From assembly GCF_036021035.1 (NCBI RefSeq), contig NZ_CP107930.1, positions 2,294,001 to 2,358,000 on the forward strand: a stretch of DNA of 64,000 nt, read 5' to 3'. Each line of letters opens with the position of its first letter. The first letter of the stretch is position 1. Both the position numbers and the translations under genes were made by a program. Shown here piece by piece: positions 18,404-26,437 of the stretch. Source of the DNA: Kineococcus sp. NBC_00420. Its GTDB lineage: Bacteria > Actinomycetota > Actinomycetes > Actinomycetales > Kineococcaceae. A model generated the notes under the pieces. That model worked only from the letters and a program-made list of their open reading frames with translations. It was not told the DNA's origin and did no database searches.

Positions 18404-18571
18404 GTCGTCGGGGGTCTCCTCGTCGGGCCCCCGGCGCTCGACGCCGGGCAGCCGGCGCCGTTCGGGCTCGCCCCGCTCGACGCGGGTCAGGTCGATGAGA
18501 CTGCGCCGGTCGTCCCGACGGCGTCGTTGGGCGTCCTCGTCGGTCTGCTCGACCGGCTGATCGTCACTCAC
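18386..18571 (-). CDS. Small charged hypothetical protein
   Basis: A 61-residue highly charged protein (MSDDQPVEQTDEDAQRRRRD and an acidic end EETPDDSAGER), overlapping the end of ktrA tail-to-tail by 18 bp. The composition, with an acidic-basic-acidic pattern, suits small actinobacterial hypotheticals. The GTG start has no clear ribosome-binding site, and I cannot name a family. Confidence 0.45.
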   Translation of the reverse strand: MSDDQPVEQTDEDAQRRRRDDRRSLIDLTRVERGEPERRRLPGVERRGPDEETPDDSAGER

Positions 18572-18650
18572 CGGACAAGCTCACCACGCTGTGTGCTCGC
18601 GTGTCACCTCACCCGCCCCGTTCCCGGGTCGACGACCCACCGAGAACGAC

Positions 18651-18668
18651 ATATAGTGTCCCTATGCA
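18651..18668 (+). promoter_or_regulatory. Leaderless promoter and possible MarR operator
   Basis: CATATAG-TGT-CCCTATG forms an imperfect dyad that includes a TATAGT -10-like hexamer. ATG 18664 lies about six bases after it, where transcription should begin, so the mRNA is probably leaderless. The dyad over the start suggests autorepression by the MarR protein it precedes. Confidence 0.45.
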
Positions 18669-19113
18669 ACTACGTGAGGACCTGGCCCAGCGCCTGCTCC
18701 TCGCCTGCGCGGACCTGACCCGCGCGGTGACCGCGGCCGCCGACGACACCCGCCTCTCCCTCACCCAGGCCCGGGTCCTCGGCAACCTCGACCGGCACGG
18801 CCCGCTGCGCGTCAGCCGCCTCGCCGAGCTCGAGCACTGCGCCCAGCCGAGCATGACCGGCCTCGTCGGTCGCCTCGCCACCGCGGGCTTCGCGAGCCGC
18901 AGCACCGACCCCGACGACGCCCGGGCGGTGCTCGTCGCCGTGACCCCCGCCGGCCGCGACGAACTCGCGCGGCACCGGGTCCTGCTCCGCGAACCCCTCG
19001 TCCGCGCCGTCGGGGACCGCGGCCCCGACGACCTCACCGAACTCGCCCGCGTCACCGAACTCCTCGAGGGGCTCTCGGGGTCGGTCCGCGCAGGCGTCCC
19101 CGCACCCCGCTGA
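18664..19113 (+). CDS. MarR-family transcriptional regulator
   Basis: A 149-residue winged-helix regulator. Residues 40-100 carry TQARVLGNLDRHGPLRVSRLAELEHCAQPSMTGLVGRLATAGF with the wing STDPDDARAVLVAVTPAG, the classic MarR DD-R-hairpin. A single Cys in the recognition-helix region (LEHCAQPS) could be redox-sensitive. It is followed 20 bp later by an MFS gene, so it probably represses that exporter and itself. The start at ATG 18664 is placed by its -10-like element (leaderless). Confidence 0.9.
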   Translation: MQLREDLAQRLLLACADLTRAVTAAADDTRLSLTQARVLGNLDRHGPLRVSRLAELEHCAQPSMTGLVGRLATAGFASRSTDPDDARAVLVAVTPAGRDELARHRVLLREPLVRAVGDRGPDDLTELARVTELLEGLSGSVRAGVPAPR

Positions 19114-19133
19114 CACCACCTGGAAGGATTCCC

Positions 19134-20372
19134 GTGTCGTCCTCCGACACCGATGTGAAACCCGGACTGCTGAAGCAGCCCATCGCGGTCTGGGCCGTCG
19201 CCTTCGCCGCCGTCGTCTCCTTCATGGGCATCGGTCTCGTCGACCCGATCCTGCCGGCCATCGCCGGTCAACTCGGCGCCACCAAGGCCCAGACGCTGCT
19301 GCTGTTCACGTCCTACCTGGGCATCACCGGTCTCGCGATGCTGCTCACCGGGTGGGTCTCCAGCCGGTTCGGGGCCAAGAAGACCCTCATGACCGGCCTC
19401 GTCCTCATCGTCGTCTTCGCAGCTCTCGCAGGGTCTTCCGGTTCCATCGGCGAGATCGTCGGGTTCCGTGCGGGCTGGGGGCTGGGGAACTCGCTGTTCA
19501 TCGCGACCGCCCTGGCCACCATCGTCGGCGCGGCCAGCGGCGGGATGGCGAACGCGATCATCCTCTACGAGGCGGCGCTCGGGCTCGGCATCGCGACCGG
19601 TCCGCTGGTCGGTGGCCTGCTCGGTGAGGTGTCCTGGCGCGGACCGTTCTTCGGCACCGCCGTCCTGATGGCCATCGCCTTCGTCGCCATCGTCACCCTG
19701 CTCCCCGCCACCCCGAAACCCGCCGTCAAGGTGTCGATCACCGACCCGATCCGGGCGCTGGGCCACAAGGGCCTGCGGACGGTCGCGTCGATGGCGTTCC
19801 TCTACAACTTCGGGTTCTTCACCCTGCTCGCCTACACCCCGTTCGCCCTCGAGATCTCCTCACCCATCCGGCTGGGGCTGGTGTTCTTCGGGTGGGGCCT
19901 CTGCCTGGCGATCGCCTCGGTGGCCATCGCCCCACGCTTGCAGCGCCGGTTCGGGACGGTCCCCGTGGTGACGGCGATGCTCGCGCTGTTCGCGGTCGTC
20001 CTGCTGCTCGAGGCCGTGTTCGTCCACGACAAGGCCGTCCTGGTGGTCGGGACGATCGTCGCCGGGCTCTTCCTCGGCGTGAACAACACCATCGTCACCG
20101 AGCTGGTCATGGAGGTCTCGCCGGTCCCGCGCTCGACGGCGTCGGCCGCCTACTCCTTCGTCCGGTTCATCGGCGGCGCCATCGCCGCCTGGGCCGCGGG
20201 TGAGCTCGGCGAGGTCTTCACCGACTGGTCCCCCTTCGTCCTCGGCGGCGTCGGCGTCCTCGTCGGGCTGGTCGTGCTGCAGAGCGGGCGTCACCACCTC
20301 GTCGTCGTGCACGACGACCCCGCCCCGCACACCCCCGCCGAGGCCCAGGCCGTCACCGCCGGCGACGCCTGA
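19134..20372 (+). CDS. MFS transporter (drug-efflux type)
   Basis: A 412-residue protein with 12 predicted membrane helices. Motif A appears as GWVSSRFGAKKTLMTG after helix 2, and the FMGIGLVDPILPAIA segment in helix 1 is typical of DHA1-type multidrug exporters. GTG 19134 is preceded by GGAAGGATTCCC. It is co-transcribed with the upstream MarR gene, pointing to inducible export of a small toxic compound. The substrate is unknown. Confidence 0.9.
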   Translation: MSSSDTDVKPGLLKQPIAVWAVAFAAVVSFMGIGLVDPILPAIAGQLGATKAQTLLLFTSYLGITGLAMLLTGWVSSRFGAKKTLMTGLVLIVVFAALAGSSGSIGEIVGFRAGWGLGNSLFIATALATIVGAASGGMANAIILYEAALGLGIATGPLVGGLLGEVSWRGPFFGTAVLMAIAFVAIVTLLPATPKPAVKVSITDPIRALGHKGLRTVASMAFLYNFGFFTLLAYTPFALEISSPIRLGLVFFGWGLCLAIASVAIAPRLQRRFGTVPVVTAMLALFAVVLLLEAVFVHDKAVLVVGTIVAGLFLGVNNTIVTELVMEVSPVPRSTASAAYSFVRFIGGAIAAWAAGELGEVFTDWSPFVLGGVGVLVGLVVLQSGRHHLVVVHDDPAPHTPAEAQAVTAGDA

Positions 20373-20385
20373 CGCCCCACCTCAC

Positions 20386-20420
20386 GCGCCCCACCCGTCC
20401 CAGCGGAACGGGTGGGGCGC
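20386..20420. terminator. Rho-independent-type hairpin after the MFS gene
   Basis: Perfect 13-bp arms GCGCCCCACCCGT (20386-20398) and its complement (20408-20420) flank a 9-nt loop, CCCAGCGGA. The inner arm sequence CCACCCGT/ACGGGTGG and the loop CCCAGCGG both recur in dispersed palindrome copy 1, so this may be a deletion derivative of that family. Confidence 0.75.
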
Positions 20421-20444
20421 GGTGGTGCGGCAAGATGGCCCCTC

Positions 20445-21122
20445 GTGGCTGAACTGGTGTTCTTCTCGGGAACGATGGACTGCGGGAAGTCGACGCTGGC
20501 GCTGCAGACGGATCACAACCACCGCGTCCAGGGGCGTCGAGGACTGCTCTTCACGCGCTTCGACCGGGCGGGGACCGCGACGATCTCCAGCCGGATCGGT
20601 CTCGCGCGGCCGGCTCTCGAGGTCGGGGAGACCACCGACCTGTGGGCCGAGGTGAGCCGCCGGCACGCCGAGGAACCCCTCGACTACGTGGTCTGCGACG
20701 AGGCCCAGTTCTACGACCCGGAGCAGGTCGAGCAGCTCGCGCGCCTCGTCGACGACCTCGACATCGAGGTCTTCGCGTTCGGGATCACCGCCGACTTCCG
20801 CACCAGGCTCTTCCCCGGCTCGGCCCGCTTCATCGAGCTCGCCGACCGGGTGCAGGTCCCGCAGGTCGAGGCCTTGTGCTGGTGCGGGCGACGGGCCACC
20901 CACAACGCACGGACGGTCGACGGGGTCATGGTCGTGGCCGGCGAGCAGGTCGTCGTCGGCGACGTCGTCAACGGGGGTCACCCCGAGGGGACCCTCGACG
21001 TGGGCGACGTGGGAACCGTCGAGTACGAGGTCCTCTGCCGCCGCCACCACGGCCGACGTCAGACGAAGGCGCACCGGCCGGTGACGGTGGACGTGCGGGA
21101 GACGCAGCCTCAGCCCTCGTAA
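20445..21122 (+). CDS. tdk: Thymidine kinase
   Basis: A 225-residue type II thymidine kinase, the dTMP salvage enzyme. The P-loop FFSGTMDCGKSTLALQ is at the N-terminus, the Walker-B-like CDEAQFYDPEQVEQLA holds the catalytic Glu, and FGITADFRTRLFPGSA is the thymidine-binding lasso region. Zinc-ligand candidates are CWC and CRRHH. GTG 20445 gives the canonical N-terminus; a CAAGAT hexamer 9 bp upstream and no Shine-Dalgarno suggest a leaderless start. It overlaps the convergent MarR gene by 13 bp. Confidence 0.95.
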   Translation: MAELVFFSGTMDCGKSTLALQTDHNHRVQGRRGLLFTRFDRAGTATISSRIGLARPALEVGETTDLWAEVSRRHAEEPLDYVVCDEAQFYDPEQVEQLARLVDDLDIEVFAFGITADFRTRLFPGSARFIELADRVQVPQVEALCWCGRRATHNARTVDGVMVVAGEQVVVGDVVNGGHPEGTLDVGDVGTVEYEVLCRRHHGRRQTKAHRPVTVDVRETQPQPS

Positions 21123-21589
21123 CCGAGCGCCGTGGCGTCGGGGACGTCGACGTCGCCGGCGGCCGCCGCGAACCGGGCGAACCCGTCGCGCACGACGGCC
21201 CGGTCCTCCGCGCCGAGACGCCCGAGGACCTCCTCGAACTCCGTGCGCCGCCGGTCCAGCACCTGCCCCACGAGCACGCGCGCCTTGTCCGTCGGCGCGA
21301 CCAGGACCTCGCGGCGGGTGTCCGGGTTGTCCTCGCGGGTCACCCAGCCGGCCGTGACCAGCCGGTCGACGGCGCGGGTGAACGTCGAGGGGTGGACGCC
21401 GATCGCCGCCGCGATCGCACCGCTGCGCAACGGCCCGCGGCTGCAGATGAGCACCAGCACGCGGTACTGCTGCAGCGTCAGGGACTCGAGGGCGTCGGCC
21501 AGCGAACGCACGCTGATGCTCACGACCGCCCGGGACCCCGCGAGCACGGCGTCGACGTCCTCGTCGACCAGCTGATCAGGTGACTGCAC
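21110..21589 (-). CDS. MarR-family transcriptional regulator
   Basis: A 159-residue winged-helix protein. SLTLQQYRVLVLICSRGPLRSGAIAAAIGVHPSTFTRAVDRLVTAGWVTRED is the DNA-binding domain, with wing DTRREVLVAPTD, and long N- and C-terminal dimerisation helices. GTG 21589 may be leaderless: TAGCAT lies a few bases upstream. The target is unknown, because neither neighbour is an obvious regulated transporter. Confidence 0.9.
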   Translation of the reverse strand: MQSPDQLVDEDVDAVLAGSRAVVSISVRSLADALESLTLQQYRVLVLICSRGPLRSGAIAAAIGVHPSTFTRAVDRLVTAGWVTREDNPDTRREVLVAPTDKARVLVGQVLDRRRTEFEEVLGRLGAEDRAVVRDGFARFAAAAGDVDVPDATALGYEG

Positions 21590-21751
21590 GCGTGGATGCT
21601 AGTAGTTCCGCACGTCCGCGCGAGGGGAGTTGGCCCAGCTGGTCCGTGGTCCACCGCGTCGACCAGGGCTGACCCCGTGCCCGTCCGCGTGCGGGGCTCG
21701 CGATCGCGACGCCGAGGCGGGATGATCTCCTCCGACCGAGAGGAGACCCCT

Positions 21752-21997
21752 GTGAACGAGCACGACATCCACGTCAAGATCAACGACCTCGTCGCCGAGG
21801 AGCACCGGTTGCGGCAGGCGCTGCAGTCCGGGGAACTGACCGCCGCCGAGGAGCACGCGCAGCTGAAGGCCGCCGAGGAGGCCCTCGACCAGTGCTGGGA
21901 CCTGCTGCGCCAGCGTGACGCCCGTCGCCACGCCGGGGAGAGCCCCGACGCGGCCGAGGCCCGGCCGGTCAGCGAGGTCGAGCACTACCAGCAGTGA
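21752..21997 (+). CDS. DUF2630 family protein
   Basis: An 81-residue helical, charged protein: NEHDIHVKINDLVAEEHRLRQ, then EEHAQLKAAEEALDQCWDLLRQRDARR. The sequence fits DUF2630, a small actinobacterial family of unknown function that probably forms a coiled-coil hairpin. GTG 21752 follows GAGAGGAGACCCCT. It is a monocistronic unit between two regulated loci. Confidence 0.85.
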   Translation: MNEHDIHVKINDLVAEEHRLRQALQSGELTAAEEHAQLKAAEEALDQCWDLLRQRDARRHAGESPDAAEARPVSEVEHYQQ

Positions 21998-22050
21998 CTC
22001 GCGCGGAAACCCCTTGCCCGCGGGTGGGGGGTTTCCGCCACAGTGACCGG

Positions 22051-22809
22051 GTGGCCCAGCGACCGGTGGTTCTCGTGACGGGTGTCGGACGACGGGTGGG
22101 CATCGGGGCGGGGATCGCCGGGCGCCTCGCCGCAGACGGGTGGGACGTGGCGACCAGCCACTGGACCGCCTACGACGATCGGATGCCCTGGGGCCGCCGG
22201 GAGGACGATCCCGACGAGGTCCACACGGAGCTGCGCGCGCACGGCGCCACGACGGTGGCCGTCGAGGCCGACCTGAGCCGGCCCGAGGCACCCGCGGAAC
22301 TCTTCGACGCGGCCGAGTCCGCGCTGGGGCCGGTGACGGCTCTGGTCATGGCGCACTGCGAGTCGGTGGACTCCTCGATCCTCGACACCACCGTGGAGAG
22401 CTTCGACCGGCACGTCGCCGTCAACGCCCGCGCGGTGTGGTTGCTCGTCGCGGAGTTCGCCCGTCGCTACCGGGGAGAGCCCGGCGCGGGCCGGATCGTG
22501 GCCCTCACCAGCGACCACACCGTGCACAACCTGCCCTACGGCGCGAGCAAGGGTGCGCTGGACCGGATCGTGCTCGCCGCCGCCCGGGAACTGCAGGACC
22601 TGCGGATCACGGCGAACGTCGTGAACCCCGGACCGGTCGACACCGGCTGGATGGACGAGGGGTTGCGGGCCAGTGTCCTCGAGCGGAACCCGCTGGGCCG
22701 CAACGGTACCCCGCGAGACACCGCCAACCTCGTGTCGTTCCTGCTCTCCGAGCAGGGCGGGTGGATGAACGCGCAGCTGCTGTTCTCCGACGGCGGCTGG
22801 AAGGCCTGA
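22051..22809 (+). CDS. SDR-family oxidoreductase
   Basis: A 252-residue short-chain dehydrogenase. The cofactor loop TGVGRRVGIGAGIA is an extended variant of TGxxxGxG. The catalytic Tyr-Lys motif is YGASK, followed by NVVNPGPVDTGW. The catalytic Ser (ALTSDH) lies nine residues before the Tyr instead of the usual about thirteen, implying a shortened loop. The substrate is unknown. GTG 22051 has no clear ribosome-binding site. It is convergent with the TetR gene downstream. Confidence 0.88.
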   Translation: MAQRPVVLVTGVGRRVGIGAGIAGRLAADGWDVATSHWTAYDDRMPWGRREDDPDEVHTELRAHGATTVAVEADLSRPEAPAELFDAAESALGPVTALVMAHCESVDSSILDTTVESFDRHVAVNARAVWLLVAEFARRYRGEPGAGRIVALTSDHTVHNLPYGASKGALDRIVLAAARELQDLRITANVVNPGPVDTGWMDEGLRASVLERNPLGRNGTPRDTANLVSFLLSEQGGWMNAQLLFSDGGWKA

Positions 22810-22818
22810 GCGCACGGT

Positions 22819-23478
22819 CTAGCGTCGCGGCCGCAGGGTCATCGCCTCGTGGAACTCCTCCTCCGACAGCGGCGCTCCGGGCAGCTGGTGGGGGCGGTCG
22901 CGGGCGGGGGCGAGTCCGTCGAGCAGGACGCCCAGGGTCCGTCGCCAGTGCTCGGGGCTCACGGTGCCGCCGATCTGGGCCGCCGCCTGGACGGCGTGCA
23001 GCAGGGTGGCGACGTCGGTCCCCGCGACGTCTGGTCGCAGGACCCCGGCCTCGCGGCAGCGCGCGGTCAGCCGGTCGACCAGCGGCCCGAGCTCGGCGCG
23101 GGCGAGGGCGACCCCGACCCGACCGTGCGCGGGAGAGAGGACCGCGTCGCGCAGGCCCCGGTCGGCGGCCATCCGGGAACTCGCCGCCTCCAGGTAGGTG
23201 ACCAGACCGTCCCACGGGTCCTCTGCGGCACAGGCGGTCTCGGCGAGACCGACGAGCGCGCGGATGCGGTCCTCGAACAGCGCCTCGACCAGGGCGTCCT
23301 TGTCGGCGAAGCGCCGGTACACGGTGGCCACCCCGAGACCCGCGTGGTGGGCGACGTCGTCGAGGGTGGCGGCGAGTCCGCGCTCGGCGAAGACCTCGAC
23401 GGCCGCTTCGAGCGTGCGCCGGAGGTTGCGTTCCGCGTCGCGGCGCAGCGGTCGCTGGAGCGTGTCGTCGGTGTCCAC
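22819..23478 (-). CDS. TetR-family transcriptional repressor
   Basis: A 219-residue regulator. The N-terminal HTH reads RRTLEAAVEVFAERGLAATLDDVAHHAGLGVATVYRRFADKDALVEALFEDR (residues about 20-70), followed by the SBD-like helical ligand domain with LLHAVQAAAQIGG. It is divergent from an MFS drug exporter. Two matching 21-bp operators occupy the 101-bp intergenic region, so it is very likely the repressor of that exporter and of itself. Confidence 0.93.
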   Translation of the reverse strand: MDTDDTLQRPLRRDAERNLRRTLEAAVEVFAERGLAATLDDVAHHAGLGVATVYRRFADKDALVEALFEDRIRALVGLAETACAAEDPWDGLVTYLEAASSRMAADRGLRDAVLSPAHGRVGVALARAELGPLVDRLTARCREAGVLRPDVAGTDVATLLHAVQAAAQIGGTVSPEHWRRTLGVLLDGLAPARDRPHQLPGAPLSEEEFHEAMTLRPRR

Positions 23479-23496
23479 GGCCGCATCCTACGCCGA

Positions 23497-23517
23497 AGCG
23501 GAGGTGTGTTCTCCCTT
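23497..23517. promoter_or_regulatory. TetR operator O1 (imperfect)
   Basis: AGCGGAGG-N5-TCTCCCTT, the same 8-5-8 architecture as O2, with imperfect symmetry. It lies nearest the TetR gene start. Confidence 0.6.
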
Positions 23518-23539
23518 TTCGCTGGTACCCTCGACGCGA

Positions 23540-23560
23540 AGCGGAGAAGTCGTCTCCGCT
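23540..23560. promoter_or_regulatory. TetR operator O2 (perfect palindrome)
   Basis: AGCGGAGA-N5-TCTCCGCT, perfect 8-bp arms, 19 bp upstream of the MFS start codon. It lies just downstream of a TACCCT -10-like hexamer (23526-23531), so bound repressor would block transcription of the exporter. Confidence 0.7.
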
Positions 23561-23579
23561 GAGTTGGAGGAACCCCAGG

Positions 23580-25148
23580 ATGAGCAGTACCGAGCAGGGT
23601 CGCCACCTCGCGCGACCGGACGCGACGACCGCGGACGGAGCGCGGACCCCCCGTCCCCGCACGCCCGGCGACGGCGCGCACGTGGCCGTGACCGCGGCCC
23701 CCGGCAAGGCGCAGTGGATCGTGCTGGCGGTCCTGTCGCTCGCCCAGCTGATGGTCGTCCTCGACGCGACCATCGTGAACATCGCGCTCCCGACCGCGCA
23801 GCAGGCCCTCGGGTTCTCCGACGAGAACCGCCAGTGGGTGGTGACCTCCTACGCGCTGGCGTTCGGCAGCCTCCTCCTGCTGGGCGGTCGGCTGTCCGAC
23901 CTCGTCGGGCGCAAACCCATGTTCCTCGTCGGGCTCGTCGGGTTCGGGCTCGCCTCGGCCCTCGGCGGTGCCGCCCAGGGCTTCGGCCTGCTCATCGTGG
24001 CCCGCGCCCTCCAGGGCGCGTTCGGGGCGATGCTCGCCCCCGCCGCCCTGTCGCTGCTGACCACCACCTTCACCGACCCCGCCGCCCGCACCAAGGCGTT
24101 CGGCATCTTCGGCGGTGTCTCCGGCGCCGGCGGTGGCATCGGCCTGCTCCTCGGCGGGGTCCTCACCGAGCACCTGTCCTGGCGCTGGTGCCTCTACATC
24201 AACGTCGTCCTCGCCGTCGTCGCGGTGATCGCGGGCGCGCTGCTGCTCAAGCACGAGAAGTCCCCCGACCGTCCTGTCCTGGACTGGGCCGGAACGGTCC
24301 TCGCGATCCTGGGCCTCGTCGGGGTCGTCTACGGCCTGGCCGGTGCGGAGTCGAACGGCTGGGCCGCGCCGTCCACCTGGGGTTTCCTCACCGCCGGGGT
24401 CGTGCTGCTCGCCGTGTTCTGCTGGTGGCAGTCCCGCGCGGAACACCCGCTGCTGCCGTTGCGCGTCGTCCTCGACCGCGACCGCGGCGGGGCGCTCATC
24501 GGGATCGCCGTCGTCGGCGCGGGGATGTTCGGCATCTTCCTGTTCCTGACCTACTACATGACCTCGACGCTGGGGTACTCCCCCGTGCAGACCGGCCTGG
24601 GGTTCCTGCCGATGATCGCGGCGATCTCCGTCGCCGCGGGCGTCGTGGGTTCGGTGCTCATGCCGCGCTTCGGGCCGAAACCCCTGACCCCGACGGGCCT
24701 GCTGCTCGCCGCGCTCGGGATGGTCTGGCTGACCGGGATCGACGTGGACTCCGCCTACGCCTCGGCGATCCTGCCGGGGTTGCTCGTGACCGGGCTCGGT
24801 CTGGGTTTCGTGTTCGCCTCGGCCATGGCGACGGCGACCCTGGGCATCCAGGCCTCCGACGCGGGCGTCGGCTCGGCGATGGCCAACACGTCCCAGCAGA
24901 TCGGTGGTTCGATCGGGACCGCCCTGCTGTCCGCCTTCGCCGGCAGCGCCGCGTCGAACTGGTTGAGCGAGAACGTCACCGGTGCCCCGACGGCGGCGGA
25001 CGCGGCGCACGCCGCCGTCGCGAGCTACCACACGGCGTTCTGGTGGTCGGCGGGCTTCTTCGCCGTCGGCGCCGTCGTGACCGTGCTGCTACTGCGCCGC
25101 GGCGCTCCCTCGATCGACCCCGACGCAGCACCGGTCATCGCCCACTGA
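23580..25148 (+). CDS. MFS transporter, EmrB/QacA (DHA2) family
   Basis: A 522-residue exporter with about 14 membrane helices. Helix 1 is LAQLMVVLDATIVNIALPTAQ with motif D1 (LDxTIVNVALP), motif A is GGRLSDLVGRKPMFLVG, and motif C-like glycines follow in GAGGGIGLLLGG. The N-terminal 45 residues are a disordered cytoplasmic tail. ATG 23580 follows TTGGAGGAACCCCAGG. It is controlled by the divergent TetR via O1/O2, and is a probable multidrug or antibiotic exporter. Confidence 0.93.
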   Translation: MSSTEQGRHLARPDATTADGARTPRPRTPGDGAHVAVTAAPGKAQWIVLAVLSLAQLMVVLDATIVNIALPTAQQALGFSDENRQWVVTSYALAFGSLLLLGGRLSDLVGRKPMFLVGLVGFGLASALGGAAQGFGLLIVARALQGAFGAMLAPAALSLLTTTFTDPAARTKAFGIFGGVSGAGGGIGLLLGGVLTEHLSWRWCLYINVVLAVVAVIAGALLLKHEKSPDRPVLDWAGTVLAILGLVGVVYGLAGAESNGWAAPSTWGFLTAGVVLLAVFCWWQSRAEHPLLPLRVVLDRDRGGALIGIAVVGAGMFGIFLFLTYYMTSTLGYSPVQTGLGFLPMIAAISVAAGVVGSVLMPRFGPKPLTPTGLLLAALGMVWLTGIDVDSAYASAILPGLLVTGLGLGFVFASAMATATLGIQASDAGVGSAMANTSQQIGGSIGTALLSAFAGSAASNWLSENVTGAPTAADAAHAAVASYHTAFWWSAGFFAVGAVVTVLLLRRGAPSIDPDAAPVIAH

Positions 25149-25157
25149 CCCCGTCGC

Positions 25158-25652
25158 TCAGAGCTCGACGGTCTCGTTCTCCCCGCCGGAGTACGGCTGA
25201 CCGGTCACCTTGGCCTTGGCGAAGCTGACGAGCGAGGCGATGCGACCACCGGGCGTGTCCCAGTACTCGGCCGACTCCCCCGTGACGTGGAGGAGGACGA
25301 CGTCCGCGTCCTCCTTCCCGTCGGGGAACCACGCCTCGACGACCGCGTTCCACAGGTCGGCCTTGCGGGCGGGGTCGACCACCAGCATCCCCTTCCCGGT
25401 CAGCGACACCCAGCTGCTGTCGGTGGCGACGGTGACGTTCACCAGGGGGTTGCGGGCCAGCTGCTCGAACTTCCGGGACGTGCGCTCGGCGAAGAACCAC
25501 AGGTCCCCGTCGAAGTCGACCTGCTGGACGGCCATGGGACGGCTGATCGGCCTCCCGTCCAGGTCGCTCGTGGTGAGGAAGGCGGTGCGGCTGCCCTTGA
25601 GCAACTTCGCGACGGTGCTGACGTCCTGCGGGACGGACGGCTGATCGGACAC
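25158..25652 (-). CDS. Pyridoxamine 5'-phosphate oxidase-family protein (general stress protein 26 type)
   Basis: A 164-residue split-barrel flavin-binding-type protein. TVAKLLKGSRTAFLTTSDLDGRPISRPMAVQQVDFDGDLWFFAERTSRK (residues about 13-60) is the typical GSP26/PNPOx N-terminal barrel, and ending strands include DVVLLHVTGESAEYWDTPGG. GTG 25652 has a CTGGAGGTCCACC ribosome-binding site. The true pyridoxamine oxidase signature is absent, so it is likely an F420/FMN- or haem-binding stress protein. It is divergent from clpP1. Confidence 0.88.
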   Translation of the reverse strand: MSDQPSVPQDVSTVAKLLKGSRTAFLTTSDLDGRPISRPMAVQQVDFDGDLWFFAERTSRKFEQLARNPLVNVTVATDSSWVSLTGKGMLVVDPARKADLWNAVVEAWFPDGKEDADVVLLHVTGESAEYWDTPGGRIASLVSFAKAKVTGQPYSGGENETVEL

Positions 25653-25833
25653 GGTGGACCTCCAGGTCGAAGGGCCCCACCGTCCTCCCCCGGCGCTCAC
25701 CCCGCACGCCGAACGGCACCCGCACCACCCCCACCGCGTTCGCCGGTGGTGGATCTCCTCCCGGCAGAAAACCCTTCCCGCACGACCGGGGCGGGCCGAC
25801 GGTGGAGTCATCCACTCACCGAGGGAGGCACCG

Positions 25834-26436
25834 ATGAGCACGACCACCCTGGCCGGCCCGTTCGACGACCAGTTGTCCCAACGCCTGCTGTTCCAACGCA
25901 TCGTGGTCCTGGGGCAGGAGGTCGACGACGCGATCGCGAACCGCGTCGCCGCGCAGCTCCTGCTGCTGTCGGCCGACGACCCGAAGAGCGACATCGCGCT
26001 GTACGTCAACTCCCCCGGGGGCTCGATCAGCGCCGGGCTCGCGATCTACGACACCATGCGGTTGATCCCCAACGACGTCTCGACGCTGGTGATGGGGATG
26101 GCCGCCAGCATGGGGCAGTTCCTGCTCTGCGCGGGGACCGCCGGCAAGCGCTACGCCCTGCCGCACGCGCGGGTCATGATGCACCAGCCCTCGGGCGGGA
26201 TCGGCGGCACCGCGGCCGACATCGCGATCCAGGCCGAGAACCTCGCCCACACCAAGGCCACGATGCAGCGCCTCATCGCCGAGCACACCGGTCAGGACGT
26301 CGAGACGATCGAGCTCGACTCCCAGCGCGACCGGTGGTTCACCGCCGAGGAGGCCCGGCGGTACGGGATGGTCGACCACGTCGTCACGGGGGTCACCGAC
26401 GTCCGGCTGGGCAGCGCCCGGAAGGTGGGGCTGTGA
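25834..26436 (+). CDS. clpP: ATP-dependent Clp protease proteolytic subunit (ClpP1)
   Basis: A 200-residue serine peptidase. The catalytic Ser lies in [11 protein letters not shown], the His in [12 protein letters not shown] and the Asp in [16 protein letters not shown]. Ten-residue N-terminal loops precede [23 protein letters not shown] 25834 has GAGGGAGGCACCG. It is followed after one base by a second clpP, so the two probably form a hetero-tetradecamer as in mycobacteria. The pair may be an accessory copy, since clpX/tig are not next to it. A ClgR-like regulator lies just downstream. Confidence 0.94.
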   Translation: MSTTTLAGPFDDQLSQRLLFQRIVVLGQEVDDAIANRVAAQLLLLSADDPKSDIALYVNSPGGSISAGLAIYDTMRLIPNDVSTLVMGMAASMGQFLLCAGTAGKRYALPHARVMMHQPSGGIGGTAADIAIQAENLAHTKATMQRLIAEHTGQDVETIELDSQRDRWFTAEEARRYGMVDHVVTGVTDVRLGSARKVGL

Positions 26437-26437
26437 C

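Noticed and set aside
23067-25031. A 654-residue minus-strand frame opposite the EmrB/QacA exporter
   Set aside because: Arg/Asp/Gly-rich and antisense to a clear 14-helix transporter; no promoter or ribosome-binding site.
25653-25833. ClgR box upstream of clpP1
   Set aside because: A GTTCGCC half-site is present near 25740, but no matching second half at the right spacing is found.
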